The position numbers were made by a program, and so were the translations under genes. Below are positions 12,452 through 26,900 of a DNA stretch of 64,000 nucleotides, in pieces. The notes beneath the pieces were generated by a model. The model had not been told where the DNA came from and ran no database searches. It saw nothing but the letters and a program-made list of their open reading frames with translations. Within the stretch, counting starts at the first letter, position 1; every line of letters starts with the position of its first letter. This DNA comes from Protonemura montana (lineage: Eukaryota > Arthropoda > Insecta > Plecoptera > Nemouridae): contig OX387606.1 in NCBI GenBank assembly GCA_947568835.1, forward strand, positions 8,680,001-8,744,000, written 5' to 3'.

Positions 12452-15099
12452 GGGACGTGTCAGCCTTGCAGTACGGAATGGAGGCCACATGACTGGTGAG
12501 TGATGAATCGTGTACCACCGCTATAGGACGTGTGAGCTCGTATCACTTGACATCACCATACCGGCACGAAACATACGCCACGACTTTGATCAATACTTTA
12601 TAAATACACTCACTTGATTGATTGATTCCCCTTCAATCACTTGTATACCTACTTACATTGGGGTTGCCACTTCTGCCAAGCGAACGTACACAGCAAATAC
12701 CGAATCAAAATCAAAATTATTTTCGATTGCAGCTACATGTGTACCTATACAATTTTTATTGGTTGCTGCACGATAATTTTATTACATGGGGCCAAATAAT
12801 AATAAAAAATATATATTAGCCTTCGATCTAGATTCATGGCAAGAGTAATTGGACGAGAAAATCAGATTGAGTTCTACTGGTGTGGAAATAAAAATGCACG
12901 CGCAATTACAGCGCGGGTTATAAATGATTTCCACCGCGGAGTTGGAATGAATGTCAGACTTATCCGTTTAGACATGAAGGCGATTTCAGAGTAGAGGTCG
13001 CGTCAGGAAGGACGACTCCGATTGTCTGTCACTCAGCGAGCTGCAGCTGATCGTTCGAGTTACATGTCTTCTGCAAATGCCGACGAGTGACTGAATCGGC
13101 AGCATCGGTTAATTGCATCACTTTAGAGGCTTAGCACAAATTATTTGATTTGTTTTATCTGGTTCCAATTCGTTCAGATCACGTGGTGACAGAAAATTGC
13201 ATTTTTTCACCGGCAAATTCAGTGGCGATGGAGCAGAATAGGAATGTCGAAGACAGCATTGCGGCATTCTCTTGAGAATTGCATCTGATCGGTGGAGGCG
13301 CCCGGCTGGCGCCCATCTGCATTCTAGTGCGCAAAGAACGGCTTTCTAACCTGATAAAACACAAGGAAGGGCGCCGTGGCAATCACAGAAACGTTTTTCA
13401 TCTTGCTAAGCATCCTGCCGAATCTCAAGATAAGTTGTTGACATTGTGAGTATCATGATTTATATAATGTTAGGCCATTTGCGAGAGGAAAGATTTCCAT
13501 AGATTTTCAGAACAGAAAAACATGTTCTCTCTCTCTCTTGGGTAACTGAAAATGAAATTCTTTCTCACTTCAGACGTTCTAGAAAAATAGTGGAGTGGGG
13601 ACGAGGACATACTAAACAAATGCTACTAAATTTGACAAATGTATTTCAAAACTACTTTTTTTTTCCAAAAACCAATGCCGGCTGAAATAAATTGCCATTA
13701 ACAGATGGAATTATGAGCAGCATCGATCATTTTGAATATTTTGTATCTTTTTTATGAGTAACCAATAGTTATCATATGAAATGTATTCTGTAATGTAAGG
13801 AATCATTAGGGTTATTTTCTGAAACACCCTGCAGTGGGTCTACGAAACTAAAACAAGAAAAACGCAACAAAATACTGCCAGTTGACCTTGTGAGTTGGTT
13901 GCCGAAATGACCCGAACGAATCCCGGACATCCCTTGTCCCCCTTCAGACATTGGCCCGCAGCGGATTTAAAGCGATACAACCCTAGCCAGGCACAAGACG
14001 TCTCAGATGTTTCGCTTGGCGTAAGAAAATCTGTTTTCCTTTTGCCGTGCGGCCGTGGAGCTGGGGCGCCCAAGATGCTCTCCCAGCTCAATACTTTCAA
14101 ACAACGTCCGATAAATCATGGCGGTCCCCGCCCAGCTAAGAAGCAAGTACCACGGCTCCGACATATCGCTAGATTGCATGGACAACTTTCTCTATTATGC
14201 TGCTGCTTGCTCGCTTTAAGGAAATTTGTAGCTTTTTAACCATGATAACTTGGGAAGCTGTAATTTACTTTGAACTTTAAGAGCGACCCGAAATGACAGG
14301 ATGTATGTTTTTCTTTCCCATTTCGGGTTATTACGCAAAACAGGTATTTTGCACGTAATATACCAAACCCTGTTAAACATATTCTGACATGACGTATAAG
14401 ACAAATTACGCAAAGGGATTTGGAATTTTCATTTAAATAATATGCATTTAGACCAAGATACCTATATGTTCAACGGCTCAGCTATGCGAGAAATGAAATT
14501 TGAATAAAATTCCGGCGAATTTAGTCCACAGTGCATAACGCATCAGTTCGCAGTGCACCATGCACTTGCATGCACGCTGCATCGCATCGCGGATGTAAGG
14601 GTGGGTGGGGGGAGGGGGGGGGGGGAGGGAGGGTGCAGTACTCGCGCCCTCGATTCCCCATCCCATTCACCGCCGCCTCCAGTCTTACGGAACCAGCCAC
14701 GAACGCCGAGCGCGCCGTGCAAAATGTCAACCGATATCGATAGATTCTTTGATCGATTCGATTCCCAGCCGCGAATCACGATCACTTCTCAAAGATATAT
14801 AATATATGATATGAAAAAAATACACACACACACTCACACATAGAGCGTCTGTGCTATCAAGCTGATTGCTTTTCCTATACATGTCCATATAGCTTTTTGC
14901 TTTTTGCTCCATGACTGAAAAGCGAGGGATGTATACCTATACGTCTCACGTGCACGCCATATCAAAAGAGGCCTGCAAATATCAGCATTGATTTTCACAA
15001 CAAAAAATTACTGAAAAAAGTAGGCCAAATATTTTCTTTACAACAGTTTATTGAAGAGGTAATTGAGCTCGAAGCCTTCCCGCAAATCTGAATCGCTCT

Positions 15100-15129
15100 C
15101 ATTATTAGCAGACATGCCTGCTAATAATG
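15100..15129. repeat. Perfect 12-bp stem hairpin
   Basis: CATTATTAGCAG at 15100-15111 is exactly complementary to CTGCTAATAATG at 15118-15129, with the 6-base loop ACATGC. Confidence 0.85.
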
Positions 15130-18100
15130 TATTGCGTTATTGAAAAATGGAAAAATATTCTGCACTAAGTGTGAGAATTGTAGAGATAATTACGGTCGTA
15201 AATGAAAGTCATAACATATCGGGCTCGGTGTATTTAGTTTCATTTCTCTCATTTAAGGGTCAGAATTTAGTCTGTCGCCGCCTAATTAAAACTCAAGGTG
15301 GAATATGAAGGAGAAACTCGCTTATTGCGGCTAAGGGTTACCTGAGTTAAAATATCTGGTAGGCAGCTTCACGTGGATACCCCTCGATCATCAAGAGTTG
15401 GAAAAGATACGAGCGTGAAGGTAGATTTTTTAATTCCAAACCTGATCGAAACAGATCAGATGCGTTCCGAAAACAGATACTGGACTCGTGATAACAATGG
15501 GGACACCAATACACATTGTGCGTGGACTCGATCTCGGAAATATCATTCACGCAACGTGTCACAGCATCAATTTAATTAGAGCAGTACCACCTGGAGGTCC
15601 GAACGCTGTATACAGAAGCAAACACGTGCGTCAAATACCAGCTACGCAGAGCCCATTCCAGCATCCCGTTGATAAATGGCGACGGGAATCTTTACTATTC
15701 ATAGTGTGGATATCATGACACCCTAGGGGCTCCACCCCAACTGTAGTCGGGTTCTGATTTCACCCGGAGAGCACCATTTTTGAGCCACGCGGTTATTTTC
15801 CGTTTTACAATCGAGAGAAAACGTATAATATCTGCAAAGGATTTGTAAGCGAGATATATTTTTTTTCTCTCTGGTTTTCGTAAATATATTCACGCTGTGT
15901 TGGGTGCGTTCTATGAACCATGACAGTGGCTCCTGGATAAATACTTGTCTTAAAATGTGTCATCCTTGATGAAGTCATCAAAGCGGAATTAACGCAAGGC
16001 TCGCAACAAATTATGTAACTTCCGCACTGTTTCCTCCAAGCAGCAAGGCTTGCTCTAGACTTTCTTCCAGCTACCATCCCAGCCGATTTCCAGAACGTAT
16101 GCAAGCAGAGGTTCTGGTCCACGGTAACAGTAATATTGGTCTGTCAACATCAACGTCGATGCTTTCATACCTTGAACCAAGGACCGAGGAGAAATGAATT
16201 ACTCATCATAGCAGATAATCCAATCCGTCAAACTGTGTCAAAAAAACGTTTTGACACCACTCTTGATTAATTACTACAAGCCGCGACGTTTATAATCCAG
16301 GAGAAAAAATTGATTACATAAAATAAACATTACCATAACGTGCTTGTACCTTCGCATCCGGTGGCTGAGTGTTTGTAATCAATTCTTATCAAAAAGAAGC
16401 AAGTTTAAGAAGACTGATGGAAGGAAACAGGGTGGAAAAAGTTTTTTAATAAGCTAGCGTTAAAAATGTCGAGTATACAGTGGTTTTTCGCGCTGATCTG
16501 GTCCGTTGTGTTGGCCGCTGCATAATAATTCAACTAGCTCGAAGTACGTCGATGGTCGCTAGACAGATGTCGACTGCGTTGATTAATAAAATTCCATCGA
16601 CTGGAGCTCCCAGGGGATGGACACGCGACCCTCGCGAATTAGTCAATCAATTCACGATCAATACGACAATCACTGGCAATCGGCGAGAAAACAACAGCAT
16701 TTTCATCCGACGCAGCGGAGCGATGCACACCCAGGCGTTGGCAGAGGCTTACTAGTAGAAACCCTTGATTTGCAATCAAACCGAATTTTTAAATACGAGC
16801 TGGTTACGGAGTGATAACTAACCTATATTCATATAGATTACACCCTGTTGAGTGGTCAATACACGATCCACAGCGAAAATGTAACCTAAAATCAAACGGC
16901 ATGAAACGGTTCACGCCAGCGTGTACTATCAATTATTGTTTCATTTGAAATCAAACCCAGCTTGCGTCTGGGCCGGCTGGTATAATCTCTCCATGCTCTT
17001 TGTGCCCCAGCGCTACATTGTGCTCGTAATTAATGAGGGGTTTGTCGGTAAATGTGCTTATTTCAAAGAGTTATTGTTATTTGTTTGTAGCGCACACTGT
17101 TATTGAGCGGGGTATGTTTTAGTTCAGTGATCCAGGCATAAATCTCCATTCAAATGAGATACAGAAAATGTGAGCAAGCTGAAAAATTTAGAGATTTGCG
17201 TTGGGTTTATGGCGATTGCTTATTTCTTGTATAATGGAGTGTTAAGTTTGGTGAAGGTGTATTATTTCGTGCAAAAAGCAAAATATCGACACTCTTCAGG
17301 CAACAAGCTTTCATTTAACTAAGGAAATATGCGGAAGAACCGCATCGAAGTAGCAAATATAAATCTGACCTAAAAATACCTACGTTCTGGTATTAATTAT
17401 CATACTCGACTTTAAATGGCAAATGGTACGGTGATTTTCACAGTTGGAAGATAAAGATGTTTTCTTTAGTCAATAACTAACAGCAAGAGGCTAAAAAAAC
17501 ACCTCCAAGGCATTTATGTACTACGTTTCTCCTGTATCTACATGTTCTTTTGGTGGTTCGTTTACATACACTTCAAAAACATTTCGTTGCAAAAAAAAAC
17601 GGTGGCCTATCGTGTTTTTCGTTTCCCTTTGGGGCATCGTCGTGCAAATCTGGAGCTCCACTGAAGCCAGTCCTGTTCCTAATGCTGCTCGGGAAATACA
17701 GGCGCTGCTTGCAAGCGCCAAATGCCGATAGCAATAAATGAAAAGAAACAGGCGCAAACTGCGAGGACAGGCGGTATTTCAAATACCTTCTTGATCCTGA
17801 AGAAATCAGGAAAATTACAACGCCCACTGTGCATGTTTCCCTTCAGAATACATTTTGCCAACTTCGTACAAAGACTCGATATTTGTTTCATTTTAGAAAA
17901 CCAATTATCAATCAGTGAAGAAGATACTTTCTCAAGTTTCTATTTAATTTTCACTAAAAAATTTTGCTAAAATTGAACTGAAACAATAATTTATCAGGTA
18001 ATATCAAAAAGTAAGCAAGCTAACATTAAAACAAATAGATAAAACAATTCAAATTTACAAAACACACTGATCCAGGAAAAAATAAATTCAATAATCCTCG

Positions 18101-18830
18101 CAAACGTGCAAACCATATAATTATCAGTGAAGCAAAATGAGCTACGTACAACAATTAACTAACGCCCAGCTAATGAATAATTATTGAATTTCTAGGAACT
18201 GTGCCCGTACATATTGAATCACAAAGACCACATTTGATAGTCCATGTCAAAGCAATAACTCATTCCTCCACGACCGGGATACATAATACACCTAATAATA
18301 ATATAGTACCTGCTACGACCGGTGACGACGTGAGCCTGCCATGATTGCATAACAGCAATCGCTTCGTTGCAATCGTCCGTGCATGGTCGTCCCCTTCCTG
18401 CATCACGTTCCACCAGTCAGTAAAATAATGTGTGATAGCCGTGGTATGTACTACCTGTACCGCGTTCAATTACAATGTTCTTGTAACTATTCTACCGCAC
18501 ATTCAATAATTATCTACTTCATTTAATAATCAGCTGTGTTCAAACCAGCGCTCAAAATGGAGGGATTTCCCAAAGTAAAAAATAAATAAGTATGCTTTCT
18601 GGACTACGAAAGTGCAATATAATAAAAACACATTATTCGACGCACTAATTTAATTAATTTCACTCTCTGTAGGTTTTAATAACTTGAGATGAGTTGCAAT
18701 TTCAAGATCATTAAGTTAAATTATTTTTGATAAAGTACGATGGGTTCGAAAAATACTTTACTTTACTATTTACTATACCAACCATACTAGACCTGACGCA
18801 GATAATTTAATATTTACAATTTAAAAAACG

Positions 18831-18856
18831 TATTAATTACTAATTAGTAATTAATA
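18831..18856. repeat. Perfect 26-bp AT-rich palindrome with TAATTA cores
   Basis: The 26 bases centred on CTAATTAG read the same on both strands. They contain several TAAT/ATTA cores, the minimal homeodomain-binding sequence. Further TAATT/AATTA cores lie in 18645-18660 and 18888-18897, making a local cluster. Confidence 0.8.
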
Positions 18857-19850
18857 TTTTCATTTATCAATTATTATTTATGTTATTACTAATTAAATAT
18901 ACCTAACCACTTATAACGCTAATATTCAAAGCTAATTTGTAAGATTGATTGAAAAAAACACAAACATAATTTTACAACCAAATAACGTGGTTCGTAGGTA
19001 TCTTTAGTCGGCGTATCAGTGTATTTGCAACTTCTCTGTGAATATCTAGCGAAATTTGGTCTTTCCTTTAGGCATACCCACTGATTTGTTCGCGGTGCGT
19101 TTGATCGAAGGAGTTTGCATTACGGTCCCACTGTGCTAATGTACGGTGAGCGAAAGAGAGCTCTTGTACTCCCACTAGCTCGCCCAGCAGATGATGTAAT
19201 TTTCACGCGTCATATCCGAAAAGCCATGCATGAAAAAGTAAATGCTATCATTTATAGAGCATGTGTGTGAGTGCACTGAATCTCTGTGAGTGTGTGAGTG
19301 TTTGTGAAAAAAAAGCTACAAGCACAGAGGATAAAATATCATCTCTGAACGGGCTGTCATAAACATGGTTGAAAGACTGCTGTTTCGAAACATTGCCAAT
19401 TTATTCATTCGTACGACTTTTGCTAGCTGCGAGATAAAAGATAGTAATTAGTACAAAGTTGCCGAGTGATATACGCGATTAAATTGAACGAGCGTCGCGG
19501 ATAGAGTGCGCTAAGTGAAACTCGTCGTGATGTTGTTTTTTGGCTGTCAGAGGAATTCGTGGAACCTGGCACCTCCACCACCGGTAAGATATGAGCATGC
19601 CACGGAATGGGACCGGAGGAAAGTTGGTCAAACGTTGAATTTTTTTTAGTCCAATCACGAGTAAGAAAATCCTGGTCTTGGAATGTCTGTTCCTCTACGA
19701 GTGTTGTTCTATTATCATAGTTACAACCGCCCCTCCCAAATAAAATTACATTGAACCACCTATGCTCTGAGTAATTCCTTTGCACCCTATTTCCCTACAC
19801 CCCTCCAAAGTATTCACAAAGTTAGCAAGCGGCTTTTCCGATTACGAGCC

Positions 19851-19897
19851 CCTGAACGCAGCCCGCAGAGCAAATTGAGGGAACGGCTCCTCCACCA
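19851..19897 (+). repeat. Solo copy of 46-bp dispersed repeat
   Basis: CCTGAACGCAGCCCGCAGAG plus CAAA is identical to the start of the tandem units at 60370-60393 and 60416-60439. After a variable 9-base spacer it ends CGGCTCCTCCACCA, also identical to the unit at 60396-60409. Confidence 0.9.
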
Positions 19898-22619
19898 TCA
19901 CGGGAATTTTTAACAGAATCAGACGGACATGTAGCGTTATTTAAAGCAATAAGCATTAGACACTTGCTAATTCCCCTAAAACTGTACCACTCAAATCACA
20001 CTTGGTCAAAGTAAGCAGGACAGTGTCAAATAATTTTAATTCTTTTATACCTCTCCAATGCAGCAAACTTTCATTTTTTGTTGGGACTGTGTACCCAGAA
20101 CACAGAACCGAAATAAAAGTGTGCGAGATAAAAACCTATCGACAGCGGATGCCATGATATAATATAAAAGACCTCCACCGCTTTTAATCGCTGGAAAGTA
20201 AAAAAAATCCACTTCTTTCTTTTATGGAAAACGCGTAATTTCCCCAAGGCTCGAGCAGTTTTCAAACGCGCTTCTTTGTCGATAGAAGTGCTTTTATTTT
20301 TATTTTTTTATCTACCTAGCCATGACAAGCGCTAGAGTCGCGGTGCTCTACCAATACGGGTTTCGAGACCTAGAGGATTCCTCTGCGAAAACTGCTGCGA
20401 CGCAGCCGATTAATTTCACAGTCGAGTTCTGCAGCAATTATTTCGATTGTTTCACTCGCGATCCGAATCACTGAGCCTGCATTAGACAAATTCACTACCC
20501 TTTCGAGAATATTAATTCATCTGTGATGATAAGTTATTTCGCAAGGAAGTAATGCTTAATGCACGCGAACTGTGCCCGCCGTGCTCAGGCAGAGGGGGAT
20601 TAACGCTGTATAAGGTGCGGGACTGAAGCAAGCTGCAAATGGCTGAATTAGCCTAGCGTTAAATTGGCTTGCTTTCCAGCCAGACATATCTCCACTCACC
20701 CTCACCCTTGTACTCACACGCACACGCACACGCGTACACGCACACGGATACACACCTTGGTGACATGGAATTCCTATCGTCTACAATCACCGGCACCATC
20801 CTATAGCTAAACGCTTGCTAATTGCGGCACATTGTATAAATAATTGAATAGATAATTATACAAATAAAATTGTTTCCGATTATTTGCGTGTATAAGAACT
20901 GCGTGACGAAATGGTTTTATAACCCCGGATTCTGTTAAAAAAAGCAAGAACAATGCTGTAAGAATTTTGAGTAAAGCGTGCACTGTGCCAGGATATAAGC
21001 ATACCAGTACTTCCAATTGTTCTTCGTGCATTAGCGTTATGCGCGGAGTCGTTCGAAAAGGGTGCGATTTTCTGGACGCATTTAATGAGGTGTGGGGGCA
21101 GGGGGGCGGGGATGGAAATGTGGAAAAGCTTTTAGCTCGTCACATGTACACACGTGATTAGTCCAAAGAAAATGCATCATCAAGTCACAAAACCTCCTTG
21201 CAGCCCGGAAAATGTGCTTGTACAATGAGCAGTTCACACCGCTTGGTGGCCACGGACGCTATTGTGTGTTTAGAGGTCACAAAAAACTCATGTGCATCGA
21301 GCTTCAACGATGGGCCTTTGTTGAAGTATTAATTTCAATATTTACCTTTTTATCATGTAATCTCTCAGAGTTGACTGATTGGGATTCGTTGTGGAATGAT
21401 TCACCTACTGAAGATAACTTAGTGCGTTTTGGTTTTTGCACATACTACTGATTTACCTGCTGGTGTTGGCAACACACCTAAGTTGGTCGAGTCAAGTTGG
21501 GTTGAAATGTTGACAACTAACAAATTAAATAAATACTCGTCTTATTGCTACTTGGAAACTTGATAATCTAATGCATCTGAGTTTTTGGGACACACTGTAA
21601 TTAACATAATTCGTGGAATATTCGGTGCGGCGCTAAGCGACTGCGACCTCCACTAATTTACCAGAGACAAAATATCTGTTAAATGATTACCTAGCCAGCT
21701 GGTTCAGATATACGTGATGTAAGCACTTACAAGTACATAATATTATGATAATTTATATTCGTGTCTGAATTGAATGGCATTCATACACCCTATAAGCCAC
21801 AAGGGGACGTGAAAAAAAAGATATCGAATGAAATATCTACATCCCTTAAGTTAACCGAACATTTTACATCTTACCATGAGTCATCCGTTGATCCCTTCAT
21901 CTCCTGGATAAGGGAGACGAACATTTGATGAAAAGTGACGCAGTAAAACCAACGCGTGACGCACAGATTGCTCGTGCAGGGAAAACGTATAATACTATTG
22001 AATATCTGCGAGAGGACCTGTATGCCAGACGTGTGTGCCAGGCAGTGTTTTCGCCGAGAGTTGAGAAGGAGTGTAACTTTTAGTGGCCGAAGTAGGTAGA
22101 CCCAGGCCTTTGTTGTTATTTGCTACGACTTGCCCTATGTGCAACGTTGTTGTATAGAGCACTTTAAGAGAAGCAACTGAACTTGGCACTTCATGAATCA
22201 GCCGGTTTTCGCTAAAGTTTCTAAAACTGCAACCTACTTCACCCTTAATTGCTATGTGCTAGCAGAGGTAGAGAAAATAACCGTTTATGTTCAAGGGAAA
22301 CTTATGGAAAATACCATGCAAATAGAGTCAATAGTTATAATTGCTTTGACAAATTTGTGAAGGTTTACAACTTATGTTAACAAATGCAGGTCAAAAAGAG
22401 CTATTCTGTGACTTGCAGTTGAAACGAGTTTCAAAACGCATTTAACCTAATTGTGTCAGAACACTTTGTTTTGTTCTCTCAAATAAGTATTATTATTGTC
22501 TTGTAATGTCACCTTTTGTTGTTATTAATAACTTTTACGTAAAAACAGAAATACTTTGTGATGTGAGTAGAAAACAAATTAATTGTTACACTTAAAATTT
22601 TTCAACGTTCTCATCAAAT

Positions 22620-22743
22620 ACACTAGAATCGTCTCAAAAAGGCAGTGTCCAAATAGCTCAATGATTCAGAGCAACACCCGCGATAGGTGGAGATCGGGGT
22701 TCGAGCCGGGTTTGGGCATCAATTTTTGAGACGGTTATAGTGT
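22620..22743 (+). repeat. tRNA-like sequence enclosed by 21-bp inverted repeats
   Basis: The core at 22647-22717 (71 nt) folds like a tRNA. The 7-bp acceptor stem pairs 22647-22653 with 22711-22717 (one G-U); the D stem GCTC/GAGC is 22656-22659 with 22669-22672; the anticodon stem CACC/GGTG is 22675-22678 with 22686-22689 around a 7-base loop. A perfect B box GGTTCGAGCC is at 22698-22707. The T stem does not pair, position 33 is G instead of U, and one base is missing, so it is unlikely to be a working tRNA. Around it, 22620-22640 is the inverted complement of 22723-22743 (19 of 21 matching, including GTCTCAAAAA). An A/T-rich AATAATAAAAAT tail follows. It is probably a SINE or tRNA-derived fold-back element. 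Confidence 0.75.
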
Positions 22744-23856
22744 TGTTAATAATAAAAATAAAAAATTAATAATAATAATTTATTACTGTTTATTCTCCGA
22801 ACAAAAAACTCTTGCCTCATACCTTCTTAAAAGTCAAAAATAAAACTCACATGTCCAAAGACCACGCTCTGTATGAACTTGATCATTGGGTGCAAGAAGC
22901 AGGGTGGGCAGTTCGCAACGATCCATACAAGACAATGTAAGGAGGCTCCAACTAAAGTTCAAGTAAACCCAGCGAGTCGAAACATATGCCTCGGAGTTGT
23001 CTAAGGTGTCGCGACCAGGGCCATGCGCCGGGACATTTTCACCTCGAACATCCTCGACAACTGTTACCGCGCGAAACACGAGAAACTGTGCCACGGGAAA
23101 AGTGCCAGTTGGGGAAGAGGGTGAGCGTTGAGGGGGGCGGGGGGGCGCCGAAGAGCTACTTTGGGACACCCACTTTTGGGTTCGCGCAGAGAGCAAACTT
23201 TTGCTCGCCTCGATGGTTCTGTTAACACGTTGCTAAGTCAATTACGGTATTTATTCTAGCCACGCGAGAAAAACCGTTTCAGGGGCGAATTCTATTTGTT
23301 ACAAATAAGTTTTCGCGGTGATTTCAGAGAAATGTGATTTTTCCTTCCTGGAAAAACAAATTTTCAGAAAGGCTTTCGCAAATTGATGTCACGGGACGAG
23401 TATAGGACTTCGATTTTTTTCTGCGTGGCGTCTGTGAGAACCTATAATAAGAAATCTAATTTGTGGCGCCGAGTTTTCTTGCCAGAAAAAGCATTTCCGT
23501 GATAAGAGATTAATTCCCCATACCGATGGCCACTTTTATTTCAGCCCTAGAACTCCCTAAGCCAGTCTCTCCCGGAATTCTCTTGTATTTCTGCGAAATA
23601 ACCTTATCCGTAACCAAACAACGTATCATCCAGCCTCTGTAGTTCACAAGATCAGCAGACGAGCCATATTACTTATTAGCAATTACCTGCATGTACACTT
23701 AGTTTGTGTTATTATCAGGCCCCGGGTAATTGTAATTAATGCAGCAGCTGAATAATGATGCGGGCGAGAAGGTGTGATGAGCATGGGCCGTCTCGCACTA
23801 CGCCAAGGTGCCACCAGGGGCGGCTTAGCATGGCAAATGGGGCAGAGTGCCCCGGT

Positions 23857-23919
23857 GTCGGCGGATGGGGGTGGCGGGGGGCGGCGGGGGCGGCGGGGGC
23901 GGTGGATAGCGGCGGTGGT
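23857..23919 (+). repeat. GGCGGGGGC repeats, G-quadruplex-prone
   Basis: The plus strand has repeated GGGGG/GGCGG units with short spacers. Overlapping glycine- or proline-rich open frames on both strands come from this composition and are not credible proteins. Confidence 0.7.
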
Positions 23920-26900
23920 GCGCATAGAAAAACAGATCGCAGAACAAAAGAGCGCTGCGAGCACCGCGCGCGAGAGGGAAGTAATGAAGTCAAGAGATTT
24001 ACCAGAAAGCATCGCAGATTTATACAAGACAAAGAGGAAATGTAACATCGCGATTTATCTGCTCGCACGCGAAAAAGAGACACAGCTAGATTTAAAAAAA
24101 AACTTGGCAAAAAGTGAATAATGCAAAGTCGTAAAAAATCCTTTTGGTATAATGCATAATACATTTGTAAAGAATGTCCTTACTACCATACAAAGTATAT
24201 ATCAATGGGATTGGACGCTTAAGGTATGTTTTATTGTTTTAAGTCGAAAATGTGAGCACTTAATTCCGAAAAGAGAGTTGTCAGCTGGTTGGAAAGCAAG
24301 CTGTGATTCACTGGCCAAGGGCACCTTATTGATAAGTGAATATATGGCTTATTGAGATGAATAATGGCTGGCCGCGAGTCGGACGGGTAAAGTATACGGC
24401 TGATCGCGAATGGAATCGGGCCTGGCCAACTCGGAAGGCCATAAACGTACTACCTACGAGTAGAGATAACGCGCCCGATAAAAACATCGTGGTAGCACCA
24501 GCTAGTCTCTGTGGAAAAAAGTGTCGGAGCTAAATGTAAAAGCGCGAGCCGGAATTAACCAGATAACGTGTCCAATAAAATGAAACGTGTCTCTTTTTCC
24601 TACCCGAAAAAGTGGCCCCTAATTCGCCAGGCCCAAGCAATCTGCTGTACTAACCATTAATGAACGAGGTAATCTAGCAATCGCCCATCAATCACTGTTC
24701 GCAGTGCAGCCCTACTATAATCCGTTTAGGGGCAATACCCATTGGAGTCGATCATAATTTGACGGCTGGGGGTGGTGGACACTGCAGAGAATTGGTGCAT
24801 TGTTGTTGATACCCCCCGCATCTATTAGAAATGGATTTCAGCGAGATAACGAAATGGACAATAACTCCTACAATGCAAACAAACAGGTTAACAACTTCAA
24901 AAGCATACCTAAAAGTATTGCTAACAAAAAACGTGTGAAATATTAACGCTGAGGCAAGTGTGGGAGAAAGAATAACAGAACGGAAATGCGGTTCCAGAGC
25001 AATTGCTCCGTGGCGAATGAAATTCTCGCCGGGTGGCACGCACGTGCCGGAGATATTTTACCCAGTTTTACGCAATGAAACGATTAGTTTTGGGTGGAAT
25101 TTTCTTAGACGCCGGCGCTAAGAAAGGCTTCGTCCGCGCGCGAAGGACGCCTGTGCGACGGAGATAAGACGCCAGCACGTCATCAAAACGCTAGCGCAGC
25201 GCGGTGCTGGTACATAGCAGCGTCCGTCGCACACCATGACAAATTGCGAGGCAGTCCAGACACACTCGCTCTACCAACTCACGCAGGGACTCATATGAAA
25301 AGTTGGCTCTCTCGAAGGTAATCGGCCCCGGGAAAAAAGTTGAAGCGATACAATTTGGGCGCCGTGGGCTGCAATAAAGGGGAATGGGCCGGTTAAAGTG
25401 AAAGTATGCACTGGGAAAATCTTAAAGAAGGTCATCTGCTCTATCACACGGAGTAAATGGCAGCGGTCTCGTTATTTCGAACGGTTACTGCCTGCTTGAC
25501 TAGACGTGAGATCGACGGACATTTTTTAAAGCTCTTATATGTGAAAAATTTGGTTCCAATTTAGACTGATTCATAAAATATTGAATAACGAGACTCGGGA
25601 GAGAGAGCTACAAGCTTGTGAGGTATCATGGCTTTTTATGGCTTTTATTGAATCGGATTGAGCGGGAGCAGTTCGCAATCCGCTTATGAGAGTCTGCAAA
25701 CAATATAAGAGACCAGGCCGAAACAGCGGCGAAGAAAGTCATTTCCGATTTTCCTACCAGATTATTTCCAACTTTCCTCGGGCGTATTTACTTCCTCGAT
25801 TTTAACTACGTGTTCTTACCGCTTTAAAGCTGTCAGTTTCTATACAAGTCACTCTGGTCGCTTGTGTATACGTGGGAAAACGTCCATATTTAAAACTAAC
25901 GAAAGAAAACTCGAAAACCAGGTCACTGGAGGACATTTGTTTTTCTTTTATCATTTTCTGACCTTTAAGGACCAGTAAAAAATTAATTCGTCTGCGTTCT
26001 GGATCGCTGTAACGTAATGCATACTCAAATTGAACGCTGCAAGGTTTTATACCATCTCTACACCTCCATTATTAAATACCTGATGTCCAGGTGAAATTAC
26101 ATGTAAATGGGTACTTGTCATGCACAAATATTTGTTACATATTTTCCACTCACTGAATATTTAACGCTAACAGTCACATAGCATGCTGCAAAAAAGGTTC
26201 AACGAGCAAGGTGCGCTGTAAATACTTGATGCAAATGCACGGGGGGCGGAAATTAGCTCGATGACGCACTTGATTTGCCAGCCAACTGTCATCGTCACGT
26301 CGTAGCAGAACTCGCGAGATGCTTTATATATAAATATAATGAAGTCGGCGATGAATTGGCTTGATTCCAGCCATGAAAGACAACTCGAGGAGCTGATGGC
26401 GACCGGAAGTGCTCTCCACGTCGGTTCAAACAGATTTATAAACCAAAATGGCGTCAGGAAAAAAACCTTCCGTCATTCTTCGTATATATATAAGAGCGAT
26501 AAATATATAACATTTAAAAGATGCCAGTGGCAGAGACGGAAGAAAATTTATGTTTTCTCTAAGATTTCTTAGTTTGTGAAACAATCCCGAAAGATGTTGT
26601 TATCAGTTAAGAATGCTTACTTATAACAGAGATTTTGTTTCGCTTGGATTTCTGTTCTGGTCATTCGTCTATTTTATTGTAGTTTCACATGAGATTAGAA
26701 AACTTTTCAGTCTGCACCATCAGTCATCTTGTGGTCATTAAAATCTTTATTTCCCATTTTTATTACTTTCATTTTATTTACTTCCAATAAATGCAACGAG
26801 AGAAAAACAGGGCCAGTGCACAAATCCGGGCGCCTCCACCGCTAAGTCTCATGTGCGAAACATTCATCCTTTGACGAGCATTATCATGTTGAATCCAAAA

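Larger units (their letters stand above)
12452..22619. other. Intergenic DNA without a supported gene
   Basis: No coding exon is recognised. Structured elements are listed separately: G12 (14614-14625), hairpin (15100-15129), AT palindrome (18831-18856) and the solo copy of the 46-bp unit (19851-19897). A CT run lies near 13525 and a CA-rich stretch near 20715-20755. Confidence 0.55.

Noticed and set aside
16364..16375. A-box-like GTGGCTGAGTGT as a second SINE head
   Set aside because: No B box or flanking tRNA structure downstream.
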